From Melioribacteraceae bacterium (lineage in GTDB: Bacteria > Bacteroidota > Ignavibacteria > Ignavibacteriales > Melioribacteraceae), in the NCBI GenBank assembly GCA_019638015.1, contig JAHBUP010000001.1, forward strand, positions 3,752,424-3,816,423: a stretch of DNA of 64,000 bases. Direction: 5' to 3'. How positions within the stretch are numbered: position 1 is the stretch's first letter; each line of letters opens with the position of its first letter. Positions 28,320 through 37,600 of this stretch are shown one piece after another. Both the position numbers and the translations under genes were made by a program. The notes beneath the pieces were generated by a model. It was given only the letters and a program-made list of their open reading frames with translations, had not been told where the DNA came from and did not search any database.

Positions 28320-29663
28320 GTGAGCAAGTTCAAATTTGTAATTAAGCGGAGCGGAGCGGTTGTTCCATTTAATACCGAAAGAATTTCTAATGTTATTTAT
28401 AGAGCCGCCGTAGCTGTCGGCGGTAGAGATAAAGAAAGGGCTGAAGAACTGTCACATAAAGTAATTGATATGATGAATGAAAAATTTGATGATGGGTACA
28501 AACCTCACGTTGAAGAAATTCAGGATATCGTGGAAAAAGTATTAATAGAACAGGGACATGCCAAAGTTGCCAAAGAATTTATTTTATACAGAGAAGAAGC
28601 CGCAAGAAGAAGGGCCGAAGATTACCGCCACTTTTCTAAACCATCCGAGTATATCCCCTGGGGAAAAGTATGGCGCTCTCTCGATTGGGCTGTATCTCAC
28701 GATCTTCATAAAACAGAACTCCTGAACGAGAGAATTAAAAAGGGGGAATTTGCACAAATCGTGCATGAATCCGAAACTGCTTATGAAGCTCAATTAGATT
28801 TGGGAGCGGAACTTATTAAAGAAAGAAGTAACGAACTAAAAATGGTGATGGTGAGCGGACCCTCATCTTCAGGAAAAACTACCACAACATTAAAACTGGA
28901 ACAACGGCTTAAAAAAATGGGAATGAGCTTCGTTCCGCTTGTTGTTGACCACTACTTTTTTGATCTCGAACTCCACCCAAAAGATGAATTTGGTGATTAT
29001 GATTTTGAAACTCCGCAAGCTCTCGATCTCGAAATGATTAATGATCACTTAAAAAAACTAGCCGCCGGCGAACTTGTTAAAATTCCTTATTATGATTTCA
29101 AAACCGGGAAAAGACACTTAGAACAATCACCTCTGCAAATAAAGGAAAATGAAGTATTGTTGATTGATAGTCTGCATGGCTTATATCCTGAATTCAGCAA
29201 AGAAATTCCGGCATCTCAAAAATTCAAATTATACCTTGAGCCGCTTCTTCAAATGAAACAACCACATGGCGAATATATTCGCTGGACAGATTTAAGATTA
29301 ATCCGACGCATGCTTCGAGATTCTGTACATCGGGCATATAATCCGGAGCAAACCTTACTTCATTGGCACTATGTTCGTTCTTCAGAAAAAAGAACAATTC
29401 TTCCATATTGTAATAGCGCCGATTATATAGTAAATACATCGATGGCATACGAAATGCCAATATACAGACCTAAACTGTTAATTTATTTTGAAGAGTGGAC
29501 TAAAAAGTATGAGGGGAATCCTCTAAGAGAAGATGCATTTATTAGGGCTAAACGTACTATGGAAATGCTAAAAGCAATTGAACCGGTTGAGGATGATTCT
29601 CCAATTCCTGGAGATTCTGTGCTGAGGGAATTTATTGGCGGAAGCACTTTGCATTATCATTGA
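28320..29663 (+). CDS. ATP-cone / uridine-kinase-like nucleoside kinase
   Basis: 447 residues. An ATP-cone domain (about 4-95; FVIKRSGAVVPFNTERISNVI and VEKVLIEQGHAKVAKEFILYR) precedes a uridine/phosphoribulokinase-type P-loop domain with GPSSSGKTTTT at 180-190 and DHYFFDLELHPKDEFGDYDFETP, which mirrors the substrate segment of uridine kinases. ATP cones are allosteric nucleotide sensors in ribonucleotide reductase and NrdR, so the kinase may be tuned by ATP/dATP (inference). The start is GTG, with GGAG 5 bases upstream. The carbonic anhydrase follows 9 bases later. Confidence 0.85.
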   Translation: MSKFKFVIKRSGAVVPFNTERISNVIYRAAVAVGGRDKERAEELSHKVIDMMNEKFDDGYKPHVEEIQDIVEKVLIEQGHAKVAKEFILYREEAARRRAEDYRHFSKPSEYIPWGKVWRSLDWAVSHDLHKTELLNERIKKGEFAQIVHESETAYEAQLDLGAELIKERSNELKMVMVSGPSSSGKTTTTLKLEQRLKKMGMSFVPLVVDHYFFDLELHPKDEFGDYDFETPQALDLEMINDHLKKLAAGELVKIPYYDFKTGKRHLEQSPLQIKENEVLLIDSLHGLYPEFSKEIPASQKFKLYLEPLLQMKQPHGEYIRWTDLRLIRRMLRDSVHRAYNPEQTLLHWHYVRSSEKRTILPYCNSADYIVNTSMAYEMPIYRPKLLIYFEEWTKKYEGNPLREDAFIRAKRTMEMLKAIEPVEDDSPIPGDSVLREFIGGSTLHYH

Positions 29664-29672
29664 TAAAACAAC

Positions 29673-30341
29673 ATGAATAAACTGTTAAATATTTTCAAGA
29701 ATAATAGAGAGTGGTCAAATTCTGTTAGAGCACAAGACCCACTATTTTTTGAAAAATTGATTGATCAGCAAAATCCCGAATATTTATGGATTGGCTGTTC
29801 GGACAGCCGGGTGCCCGCTAACCAGATTGTTAATTTACTTCCGGGTGAGTTGTTTGTTCACCGAAATGTTGCTAATGTTGTTGTTTACACAGATCTCAAC
29901 TGCCTCTCTGTAATTCAATATGCAGTTGATGTATTAAACATTAAACATATAATTGTGTGTGGACACTACGGATGCGGCGGCGTTGAAGCTGCATTTAGAA
30001 ATGAGAGACATGGATTGGTTGATAACTGGTTCATGCATATTCGTGATATTCAGGAAAAGCATAAAAATTTGATTAATAAGGGAGTAAATAAACAAAATCA
30101 GATAAATTTACTCTGTGAATTAAATGTGATTGAGCAGGCAATTAATGTTTGCCAAACAACAGTCGTTCAGGATGCTTGGGAAAGAGGAAAAACCCTTACG
30201 GTTCATGGGTGGATTTATGGATTACATGATGGACTCCTAAATGACCTAGGTATATGTGTTTCAGATAAAAGTGAAATAAATGACGCCCATTCTATTGCTG
30301 TGAGTTCTTCGTATGAAACTTTTTTAAATAGAGAGGAATGA
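29673..30341 (+). CDS. Beta-class carbonic anhydrase
   Basis: 222 residues. The zinc ligands are recognisable: Cys of GCSDSRVPANQIV with its Asp-Arg dyad, and His and Cys of CGHYGCGGVEAAF. HRNVANVV and the C-terminal HGWIYGLHDGLLNDLG are typical of the E. coli Can type. It interconverts CO2 and bicarbonate in the cytosol. Bicarbonate supply suits the carbamoyl-phosphate synthase encoded elsewhere in the window. The stop overlaps the next gene's start by ATGA. Confidence 0.95.
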   Translation: MNKLLNIFKNNREWSNSVRAQDPLFFEKLIDQQNPEYLWIGCSDSRVPANQIVNLLPGELFVHRNVANVVVYTDLNCLSVIQYAVDVLNIKHIIVCGHYGCGGVEAAFRNERHGLVDNWFMHIRDIQEKHKNLINKGVNKQNQINLLCELNVIEQAINVCQTTVVQDAWERGKTLTVHGWIYGLHDGLLNDLGICVSDKSEINDAHSIAVSSSYETFLNREE

Positions 30342-30781
30342 TTATGGACATATTTATGCAGGCTGCAATTGATGAAGCTGTAAATGGTTTGAATGAAGGA
30401 GGAATACCTATTGGTTCAGTAATTGTTTATAAGGGAGAAATAATTGGGCGCGGACATAATCGGCGTGTTCAGAGCGGAAGCGTTATCCTTCATGGCGAAA
30501 TGGATGCATTTGAAAATGCGGGAAGACAACCAGCTTCTGTTTACAAAGAATGTATCCTTTATACTACTCTTTCCCCCTGCCCAATGTGTAGCGGTGCAAT
30601 TTTACTTTACGGAATTCCAAAAGTAATAATCGGTGAAAATAAAACTTTTATGGGCGAGGAAGAACTTTTAAAATCACGTGGTGTTGAAGTAGAAGTTCTT
30701 CAAAATGAAAATTGCATTGAACTAATGACATACTTTATAAAAGATAACCCAGCCTTGTGGAATGAAGATATTGGAGTCTAG
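30338..30781 (+). CDS. Cytosine deaminase, yeast FCY1-like (CDA fold)
   Basis: 147 residues with zinc site H52-G-E54 (E54 proton shuttle) and C81-P-M-C84. The similarity recalled to yeast Fcy1 extends through the whole chain: EGGIPIGSVIV, IGRGHNRRVQSGS, LHGEMDAFENAGR, LYTTLSPCPMCSGAILLYGI and the C-terminal WNEDIG that closes the active site. That tail and the ENAGR stretch argue for cytosine deaminase over tRNA adenosine deaminase or guanine deaminase. Bacterial CodA is an unrelated TIM barrel. It overlaps the carbonic anhydrase stop. Start ATG options are 30338 and 30344. Confidence 0.85.
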   Translation: MIMDIFMQAAIDEAVNGLNEGGIPIGSVIVYKGEIIGRGHNRRVQSGSVILHGEMDAFENAGRQPASVYKECILYTTLSPCPMCSGAILLYGIPKVIIGENKTFMGEEELLKSRGVEVEVLQNENCIELMTYFIKDNPALWNEDIGV

Positions 30782-31145
30782 GAAAACTAAATAAGAGTTA
30801 TTAATTGAAAATTAGCCAGAAGTCGCAGCTGGATATCTTGATCATACTTTCGTCTTCCAAACTTGATATAGAATACCGAATATTTACTTTATCAATAATT
30901 ATTAATTAATACTTGAATTAGTGTTGAAATAATGAATTACAAATCAAAAGATTCACACTTTAAGTATAGGATGAATTACCCCAAAATTTTTGTAATTTGT
31001 ATTTGGCTTATTAAAGAATAAGCCAGTAATAAAAATATCATCAATACATTCTCTGAAAGGAAATATAAGCACAACCCACCATCTTTTTGCTCGCAACAGT
31101 ATTCTATCAAATAGATGATTTTCTCATTTGTGTTATAAAGAATAT
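30782..31145. other. Gene-free stretch with one hairpin
   Basis: These 364 bases between the cytosine deaminase and the next plus-strand gene are A+T-rich and hold no supported gene. The one structure is a perfect hairpin, TGGCTTATT (31004-31012) and AATAAGCCA (31017-31025) with a 4-base loop. It could be a weak terminator or RNA-processing site but has no T run. No promoter match was found. Confidence 0.5.
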
Positions 31146-32948
31146 ATGAAAAATTTCTTAGGTCACTCGTTTCACATTCCGGTTTTAGGCGTTGCCTATT
31201 CGGTGGATGCTCCAATAAAGGTAGCTAAATATGGGATTTCTTCAGTCATTTCAATTATTGATGATGGACTTATGGAACTCCTTCGAAAATATTATCTTGA
31301 ATTAAACAATCAAGAATACATACAGATAAAAGCCAACGAGGAGGATTCGAGAGCCAGAAGAATTACAGCTTATCTAAATATGGTTGACAAAATAGTTGAA
31401 TACAGTTTTGCTGATCTCAAAAACTCTCCCTTCGAAAAAGGAACCGAGATAAGTAAATATTTTGAAATGCTCCCCGAGTACTCAATACTTAAGAAAAAAT
31501 ATAATTTAATGCTGGCTACAAATAATTTATCCGAGAAGGATGAAGCCCAGCGTATGCTTCGACCTATGATAACACCTGGTTCTATTGATGTTAATATTAT
31601 GACCAAGCTTGATAAAACTAATTATGATAAATCTAATAATGAATTGTCGGTGCAATATAACGACGCTCATTCTGCATTACGTGGCTATGCAAACAGTACA
31701 CTCGACAGCTCAATAATATTTTCTGCGGGAATGAATCCTCGTCTTTATAGCTATCTCGAATCGTTGGAGGCATTTTATCCTGATGGAAATTCAAAATTTA
31801 AGAAACGGGTTGTGATTAAGGTGAGCGATTTCCGTTCGGCGCTAATTCAGGGAAAGTTTTTAGCAAAAAAAGGAATATGGGTATCGGAGTTTAGAGTTGA
31901 ATCTGGTTTGAACTGCGGTGGACATGCTTTTGCGACTGATGGTTATCTACTAGGCCCTATTCTTGAGGAATTTAAAACCAGGAAAAACGAACTGTTTGAG
32001 AGTTTAAGAGAGATATATACTCAATCACTTCTCCGAAAAGAGATTTTAATCAATGATTTAATGTTGAATATTAAAATTACTGTGCAGGGAGGAGTTGGTA
32101 AAAAATCGGAACACGACTTTTTGCTGAGGCATTATGGAGTTGATTCTGTTGGCTGGGGAAGTCCTTTTCTTTTAGTTCCTGAAGTAATGAATATTGACGA
32201 CTATACATTGCAGCTTATTTGTAACGCAAAGGAAGATGATTATTATTTAAGTAATGTATCACCGCTCGGAGTACCTTTTAATAATTTAAGGGGGAACAGC
32301 AAGGATAATGAAAAGCAAGCAAGAATTGATGAAGGAAAACCAGGCAGTCCCTGTCCTAAAAAGTTTTTAGTATCTAATAGGGATTATACTGATAAACCAA
32401 TTTGTACAGCATCCTTAACTTATAATAAGAAGGTGGATAATTTAAAAGAAGATCCGGATGAAGCTGAGAGTTATCAAGGAATTTATGATAATGCTATTGA
32501 AAAAGCATGTTTATGTGAAGGATTAACTTCTACCGCTTTAATAGTAAAGAAGATAGAAATGGTAAAGCAAAGTTTGGCGGTATCTGTATGTCCCGGACCA
32601 AACCTCGCGTATTTCTCGAAAGTTGCAACATTGAAAGAAATGGTTGATCATATTTATGGGCGTGTTAATTTGATTACTCATTCTAACCGTCCAAATTTAT
32701 TTATTAAAGAACTTTCGCTTTATATAAATTATCTAGAAAATAAGATTGACGAAAAGGTTAGAAACGTTACTGCTCATAAGGATGAGTTTATTTTAACATT
32801 CCACAAAAACCTTGCGGAAGGAATTAAGTATTATCAAAATTTAATTCCCGAGATAATTGAGGAGAGCGATAAAGTTCGCAAATCTATTAGAGAAGAATTG
32901 GATTTACTTGAACAAAAATTACACTCCTTTTCTTTTGTCTCGGCGTGA
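31146..32948 (+). CDS. Uncharacterised protein, diverged nitronate-monooxygenase-like TIM barrel with Cys-rich C-terminal part
   Basis: 600 residues from the ATG at 31146; an in-frame TTG lies six codons upstream. I do not know the family by name. Three segments line up in order with FMN-dependent nitronate monooxygenases: IPVLGVAYSVDAPIKVAKYGISSVISI at the start, SGLNCGGHAFATDG (C257, H260, like the EAGGH active-site motif), and ITVQGGVG followed by GVDSVGWGSPFLLVPE (phosphate-binding loop). It is far longer than that family (about 320-350 residues). The C-terminal half has clustered cysteines (403, 420, 455, 457, 482) that could bind metal. The enzymatic role is inference. Confidence 0.75.
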   Translation: MKNFLGHSFHIPVLGVAYSVDAPIKVAKYGISSVISIIDDGLMELLRKYYLELNNQEYIQIKANEEDSRARRITAYLNMVDKIVEYSFADLKNSPFEKGTEISKYFEMLPEYSILKKKYNLMLATNNLSEKDEAQRMLRPMITPGSIDVNIMTKLDKTNYDKSNNELSVQYNDAHSALRGYANSTLDSSIIFSAGMNPRLYSYLESLEAFYPDGNSKFKKRVVIKVSDFRSALIQGKFLAKKGIWVSEFRVESGLNCGGHAFATDGYLLGPILEEFKTRKNELFESLREIYTQSLLRKEILINDLMLNIKITVQGGVGKKSEHDFLLRHYGVDSVGWGSPFLLVPEVMNIDDYTLQLICNAKEDDYYLSNVSPLGVPFNNLRGNSKDNEKQARIDEGKPGSPCPKKFLVSNRDYTDKPICTASLTYNKKVDNLKEDPDEAESYQGIYDNAIEKACLCEGLTSTALIVKKIEMVKQSLAVSVCPGPNLAYFSKVATLKEMVDHIYGRVNLITHSNRPNLFIKELSLYINYLENKIDEKVRNVTAHKDEFILTFHKNLAEGIKYYQNLIPEIIEESDKVRKSIREELDLLEQKLHSFSFVSA

Positions 32949-33080
32949 TAATAATTTCATATCTCAAGAAAAGAATTTGAATATAGAAATTCATTCTGAC
33001 GATTTTCTCACAAAGATTATATTATTATGTTTTTCATTACTAAATTGCATTAATTCTTATAAGAAAAAGATGGCTGAACA

Positions 33081-33371
33081 ATGAAAAACAAAAAGCTTTT
33101 CAATGTTTTACTACTCGTATTAATCAATTTCGCACTACAAGCATGCATGCCGGGGTCAGGTAACTCTAGCGAAAATAATCCGGCTGGTTTTTTTACTGGT
33201 GTATGGCATGGGTGGATTGCTCCAATTTCATTAATTGTTGGTTTCTTTGAAAGTGAAGTTCGTATTTACGAAATTTATAACACCGGATGGTGGTACGATT
33301 TAGGTTTTTATGCTTCCATTATCAGCGGTTTCGGCGGACTCTCTCTCTTTAGAAAGAAAAAAGAAGAGTGA
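33081..33371 (+). CDS. Small lipoprotein-like membrane protein
   Basis: 96 residues. A lipoprotein signal ends in lipobox LQAC (C22). A polar stretch is followed by GVWHGWIAPISLIVGFFESEVRIYEI, then a second hydrophobic segment (GFYASIISGFGGLSLF) and a basic RKKKEE tail. The motif WHG..AP.....F....IYE..N.GW.Y..GF is one I recognise from a family of short uncharacterised bacterial membrane proteins. The role is unknown. The Lys-rich end would sit in the cytoplasm. Confidence 0.72.
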   Translation: MKNKKLFNVLLLVLINFALQACMPGSGNSSENNPAGFFTGVWHGWIAPISLIVGFFESEVRIYEIYNTGWWYDLGFYASIISGFGGLSLFRKKKEE

Positions 33372-33430
33372 AATAAAGCTAGAAGTGAAGCACCAACAGA
33401 TAAAATCAAAGTTGATTTTGTACCTGTTTT

Positions 33431-34582
33431 TTATTCAGTATATAATCTCGGAACTCTCGTATTTATGTTGGTAAGGATTTCATAAGGAATTGTATTTGCC
33501 CAATCAGCTAATTCCTCAACTGAAATTAGATTGTTTCCATCTTTACCTATTAGTATTACTTCGTCATTATTATACGCAGTCCCACTCTCAATATTAACGA
33601 CTATTTGATCCATCGATATTGAACCAACTACAGGATATTTTACCCCACGAAGCAATACCTTTGCCTTGTGACTCATGCTTCTAAAATATCCATCCCCGTA
33701 TCCAACCGGAATTGTAACTGCCCTAACATTATGATCGGTCTGCCACGTAGATCCATACCCAACCGGATGATTTGGTTTAATAACTTTAAAATAAACCACG
33801 TGTGATTTCCAAGTTAATGCCGGAATTACCCCCAAAATATTATTCACCTCGTTAGATGGCATAACACCATAAAGCATAATACCTGGGCGTACCAAATCCA
33901 GGTTTGCTTCTGAAAGCTGAACAATTCCTCCTGAATTCGAAATATGTTTTATTGGGGCAGGAAGAGATATTTTATCATAGTATGATAATACCTCATCGAA
34001 TCTTTCAAGTTGAAGTTTGGAATATGACGCATCTGCTTTATCAGCATTAGCGAAATGAGAATAGATACCTTCAACAATTACATTTCTATATTTTAAACTC
34101 GCTTCAATAAATTTTTCTGCGCTATAATAATGAACACCAAGCCGCTCCATTCCAGTATCAATCTTTAAATGTACTTTTGCCTTAATATTTATAATACCCG
34201 CCGCTTCATCAATCTGTTTTAATTTGTCAATTGAGGATGCGGTTATTGAAAGATCGTGTTTAAGAAATAAAGGTATTTGATTACCAAGTATTCCGCCAAG
34301 AACTAATATTGGGATAGTAATCCCGCGTTGGCGTAAAAGGATTCCTTCTTCAAGGACTGCAACTCCAAGACTTGCGGCATTTAATTCCTGCATTAGTTGA
34401 GCAACTCTAACCAAACCGTGTCCATATGCATTTGCCTTTAAAATTGGCATAACCTTGGCAGGTGCGACGAATGAGCTTATTTTATTAAAATTCTCTTTTA
34501 AAGTTGTAAGGTTAATGACCAAATGTGTTGGGCGGATAATTTCATCAATACTTATTGTTGGCTGGTTCGATAATTCATTCAT
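33431..34582 (-). CDS. alr: Alanine racemase
   Basis: 383 residues, fold-type III PLP enzyme. The PLP Lys is K49 in MPILKANAYGHG, and the second catalytic residue lies in VGYGSTWQ (Tyr). RPGIMLYGVMP and the C-terminal MDQIVVNI segments are typical. It makes D-alanine for peptidoglycan. It is the last gene of the run starting at truA, 33 bases after the receptor-kinase gene. Confidence 0.95.
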   Translation of the reverse strand: MNELSNQPTISIDEIIRPTHLVINLTTLKENFNKISSFVAPAKVMPILKANAYGHGLVRVAQLMQELNAASLGVAVLEEGILLRQRGITIPILVLGGILGNQIPLFLKHDLSITASSIDKLKQIDEAAGIINIKAKVHLKIDTGMERLGVHYYSAEKFIEASLKYRNVIVEGIYSHFANADKADASYSKLQLERFDEVLSYYDKISLPAPIKHISNSGGIVQLSEANLDLVRPGIMLYGVMPSNEVNNILGVIPALTWKSHVVYFKVIKPNHPVGYGSTWQTDHNVRAVTIPVGYGDGYFRSMSHKAKVLLRGVKYPVVGSISMDQIVVNIESGTAYNNDEVILIGKDGNNLISVEELADWANTIPYEILTNINTRVPRLYTE

Positions 34583-34615
34583 TTTAATATTTATTAATTA
34601 TTTAAAGTTAACTTT

Positions 34616-37600
34616 TTACAAAACAATATTGCTTATATCTGCAAGTATTTCCTTTGTTTTTTTGTATCGTTTCTCCTGATCTTTTTCAATACACTTCATG
34701 ATGATTGCCTCCAAGGATTTAGTAACCGCAGGATTTAATTTTGACGGTAATTCAGGTTGAGTATTAAAAATAGAATGAATAAGCGCTATTTCATTTTCAC
34801 CGGTAAAAGGTAGCTTATTTGCAACAAGCTGATAAAGAATAACACCAAACGAAAAAATATCTACACGTTGATCAACTTGAAGATTAGTGACTTGCTCAGG
34901 CGCAACATATCCAAGAGTTCCAATTACTGTTCCGAGCGACGTCATTGTTGTTACCAGCGGTGATTTCGATAATCCAAAGTCCATAATTTTTAATTGATTA
35001 TTCTTGTCGAACATAATATTCGAGGATTTCAAATCTCTATGAATTATATCATTAGAATGAATCGCATCCAGCCCCGAGCAAATTTGTTGAGCAAAATTAA
35101 TTGCATCCTCAATTTTTACTGGATAATTGTTTTCGATAAAGTCTTGTAATGTTCCGCCACCTAAATATTCCATGGCAATAAATGAATGTTCCTTCGATTC
35201 ACCATATTCATATATTTTCACAATGTGGGGATGCTCTAAAGATGAGAGCAGTCTTCCCTCTGCCGCTAATCTCTTACGGTTTTCTTCATCTTTTAGGAGA
35301 TGAGAGTTTAGAATTTTTACTGCAACAATATTATTTGTCTGTGTATCTATTGCTTTAAATACTTTCCCCATTCCCCCAACACCCAGAGTTTCCAATAATT
35401 TATAGTGCGATATAAATTTACTTTCTCGTTCTTCAATAAATTTGGACATCACAAAAATAAATCCCATGCCCAACAAACTAATAGGTATAAAAGTAAATGC
35501 TAGAGAAGTTAGTAATTCTCTCTCTACATTAAGATGAACCAGAATAAGATAGATCGTTACATAACAGAATACAAAATACCAGCTTACTACAATATTTTTT
35601 GCTTTGGTCTTTCTGCCATAGAAAATCATAAAACTCATAATAAGTAAGGAAATAAAAAACTTTACGGTTTCAATTCTCCATTCAACAAGAATAATGGTAC
35701 GCATCAACGATTTTCTTAATAAAACAAAATGGTGGGCAAAAAAACTTGATTCGACTACGTTGTATTTTTTATTCTTCTCAACTTCATCAATTCGTTTAAT
35801 AATGCCGGAAGGAAAAATAATTTTCAATTTATAATTTAGTTGTGGATTAATACCAAAATGAGTCTCAAATAAATTTTGCTGTGAAATTGCACTTGAACCA
35901 ATTCCAAATTCTTGCAGTGATGAATAAGCCGTTTTACCATTAGTATAAAATGCCTCTAAAATAATTTTAGTACCAATTGCCGTTCGATTGCTAACATCAC
36001 TATTAAGTTCTACTTTTATGTAGTTATTATTGTAAGAATTATTGCGATATAAAACCGCTCTATCCCCCGAACCTAGCGCTGATCTCGAACTTCCGATATA
36101 CAAATCAAGATCCCCATCCTTATCAATATCTGCAAACGAGGGGGAACCCACAAACCCAATTCCAACCTGCTCACTCACTTCCATAAATTTTAATTGCGGT
36201 GAATTTAAGTAAAGTTTGCTTCCAACAAATATATCTCGCCATCCGTCATTGTTTACGTCAGCTACATTAATAATACCATTTGTAGGTTCTGGATGAAATT
36301 GTACTTCCGATAAATCTGCCGCCTCCGTTACATCATAAAATGAAGCATCTCCATTGTTTAACAAAAGCTGGAGCCTTTTTTCATTATTAAATACAATCAA
36401 ATCGGAATGACCATCGTTATTGATATCATTTGCCACCACACTGTAAGTACTCAATGAAGTGTTAGAGAAAAAAGCTGCATCACGCTTTTCTTCGAATTTA
36501 AAATCACCTTTATTGAGGTATAGAAATAGATGCTGTCCTTCTAACGAGGCTTTATAACTTATTAAAATATCAACCAGTCCATCATTATTTAAATCGCTAA
36601 ATGTTGCGCTATACGATCTATGATTGATTAATTTTTTAATACCGCTCGAATTAAATACATTTGTAAATCTTCCGGCTCCATTATTCTTTAGAATAATATC
36701 TTCATAATTATAATTGGCGATATAAACATCGAGATTCCCATCATTATTAAAATCAATCAAGGATCCCGATGCGATTGTATTTTCTGTTGAGATATTTTTT
36801 AGCGGAAGTTTGCTGCTCGTTGTATTATCACTAAATCCAAAACCACTCTCACCAAACTTGACACTGTAATTGATATCGTCCAGCACCTCAATAAAATCAT
36901 TATAACCATCATTATTTATATCGCCAGTCATTGCAATTGGATATTTATAACCATTTTCTTTTGAAGCAGTCTCTCTATCAATTTCCGAGAATTGGTTACC
37001 CGATTTATTTTGGTATAGAATATTTGGACCATCTTCCGACAAAACAAATAGTTCGGGAAGATCATCATTATCATAATCCAAAAATGTAGCTGCTCTTCCC
37101 TCTTTTCTTATTGAGGCTTGCGCTGTTATTTCAGAAAATGAAAATTTTAAGTTTTGGGAATTAGTATATATTCCATTATCCCCAATTACCCATATTCTAA
37201 ATGCACCGCCAGCTTCTTTAACAACATCAAGATCAACAAATATATCATCGATGGTATTTATTGAATTATCCTGCTTCCAATTTTCACCATCATACTTTAA
37301 AAGAGTTGACCGATTACCGCAAATCCATGCATTCATTTTATCATAAGCAACAACAGAATTTAGAGCAACCCTTACTCCCGATTCAATCTGCTTCCACTCG
37401 CCATTTTTATATTGAAGAATTGTTCCCTGTTCACCAACTATCCATCCATTGTTTTCATCAATCATCGCGATACTAAATAAGTCGCGACTAACATTAGATT
37501 CAACTAAATTCCACTGCCCTTTCATGAATTTTAGAATTATTCCCTTTTTCCCCACTGCCCAGCCAGAAGTATCTGAAAGCATTTGAACATCGTGCAAATC

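Noticed and set aside
30976..31215. 79-codon minus-strand frame over the start of the nitronate-monooxygenase-like gene
   Set aside because: Low-complexity hydrophobic and Cys-containing translation, overlaps a clearly coding start on the plus strand, and shows no family or ribosome-binding site.
32857..33084. 75-codon plus-strand frame between two plus-strand genes
   Set aside because: It overlaps the end of the previous gene in another frame, its translation is Leu/Asn-rich with no motif, and the following lipoprotein gene has a better start.
33402..33419. AAAATCAA/TTGATTTT palindrome after alr as a terminator
   Set aside because: Two-base loop, all A/T-rich and no T run on the transcribed strand.
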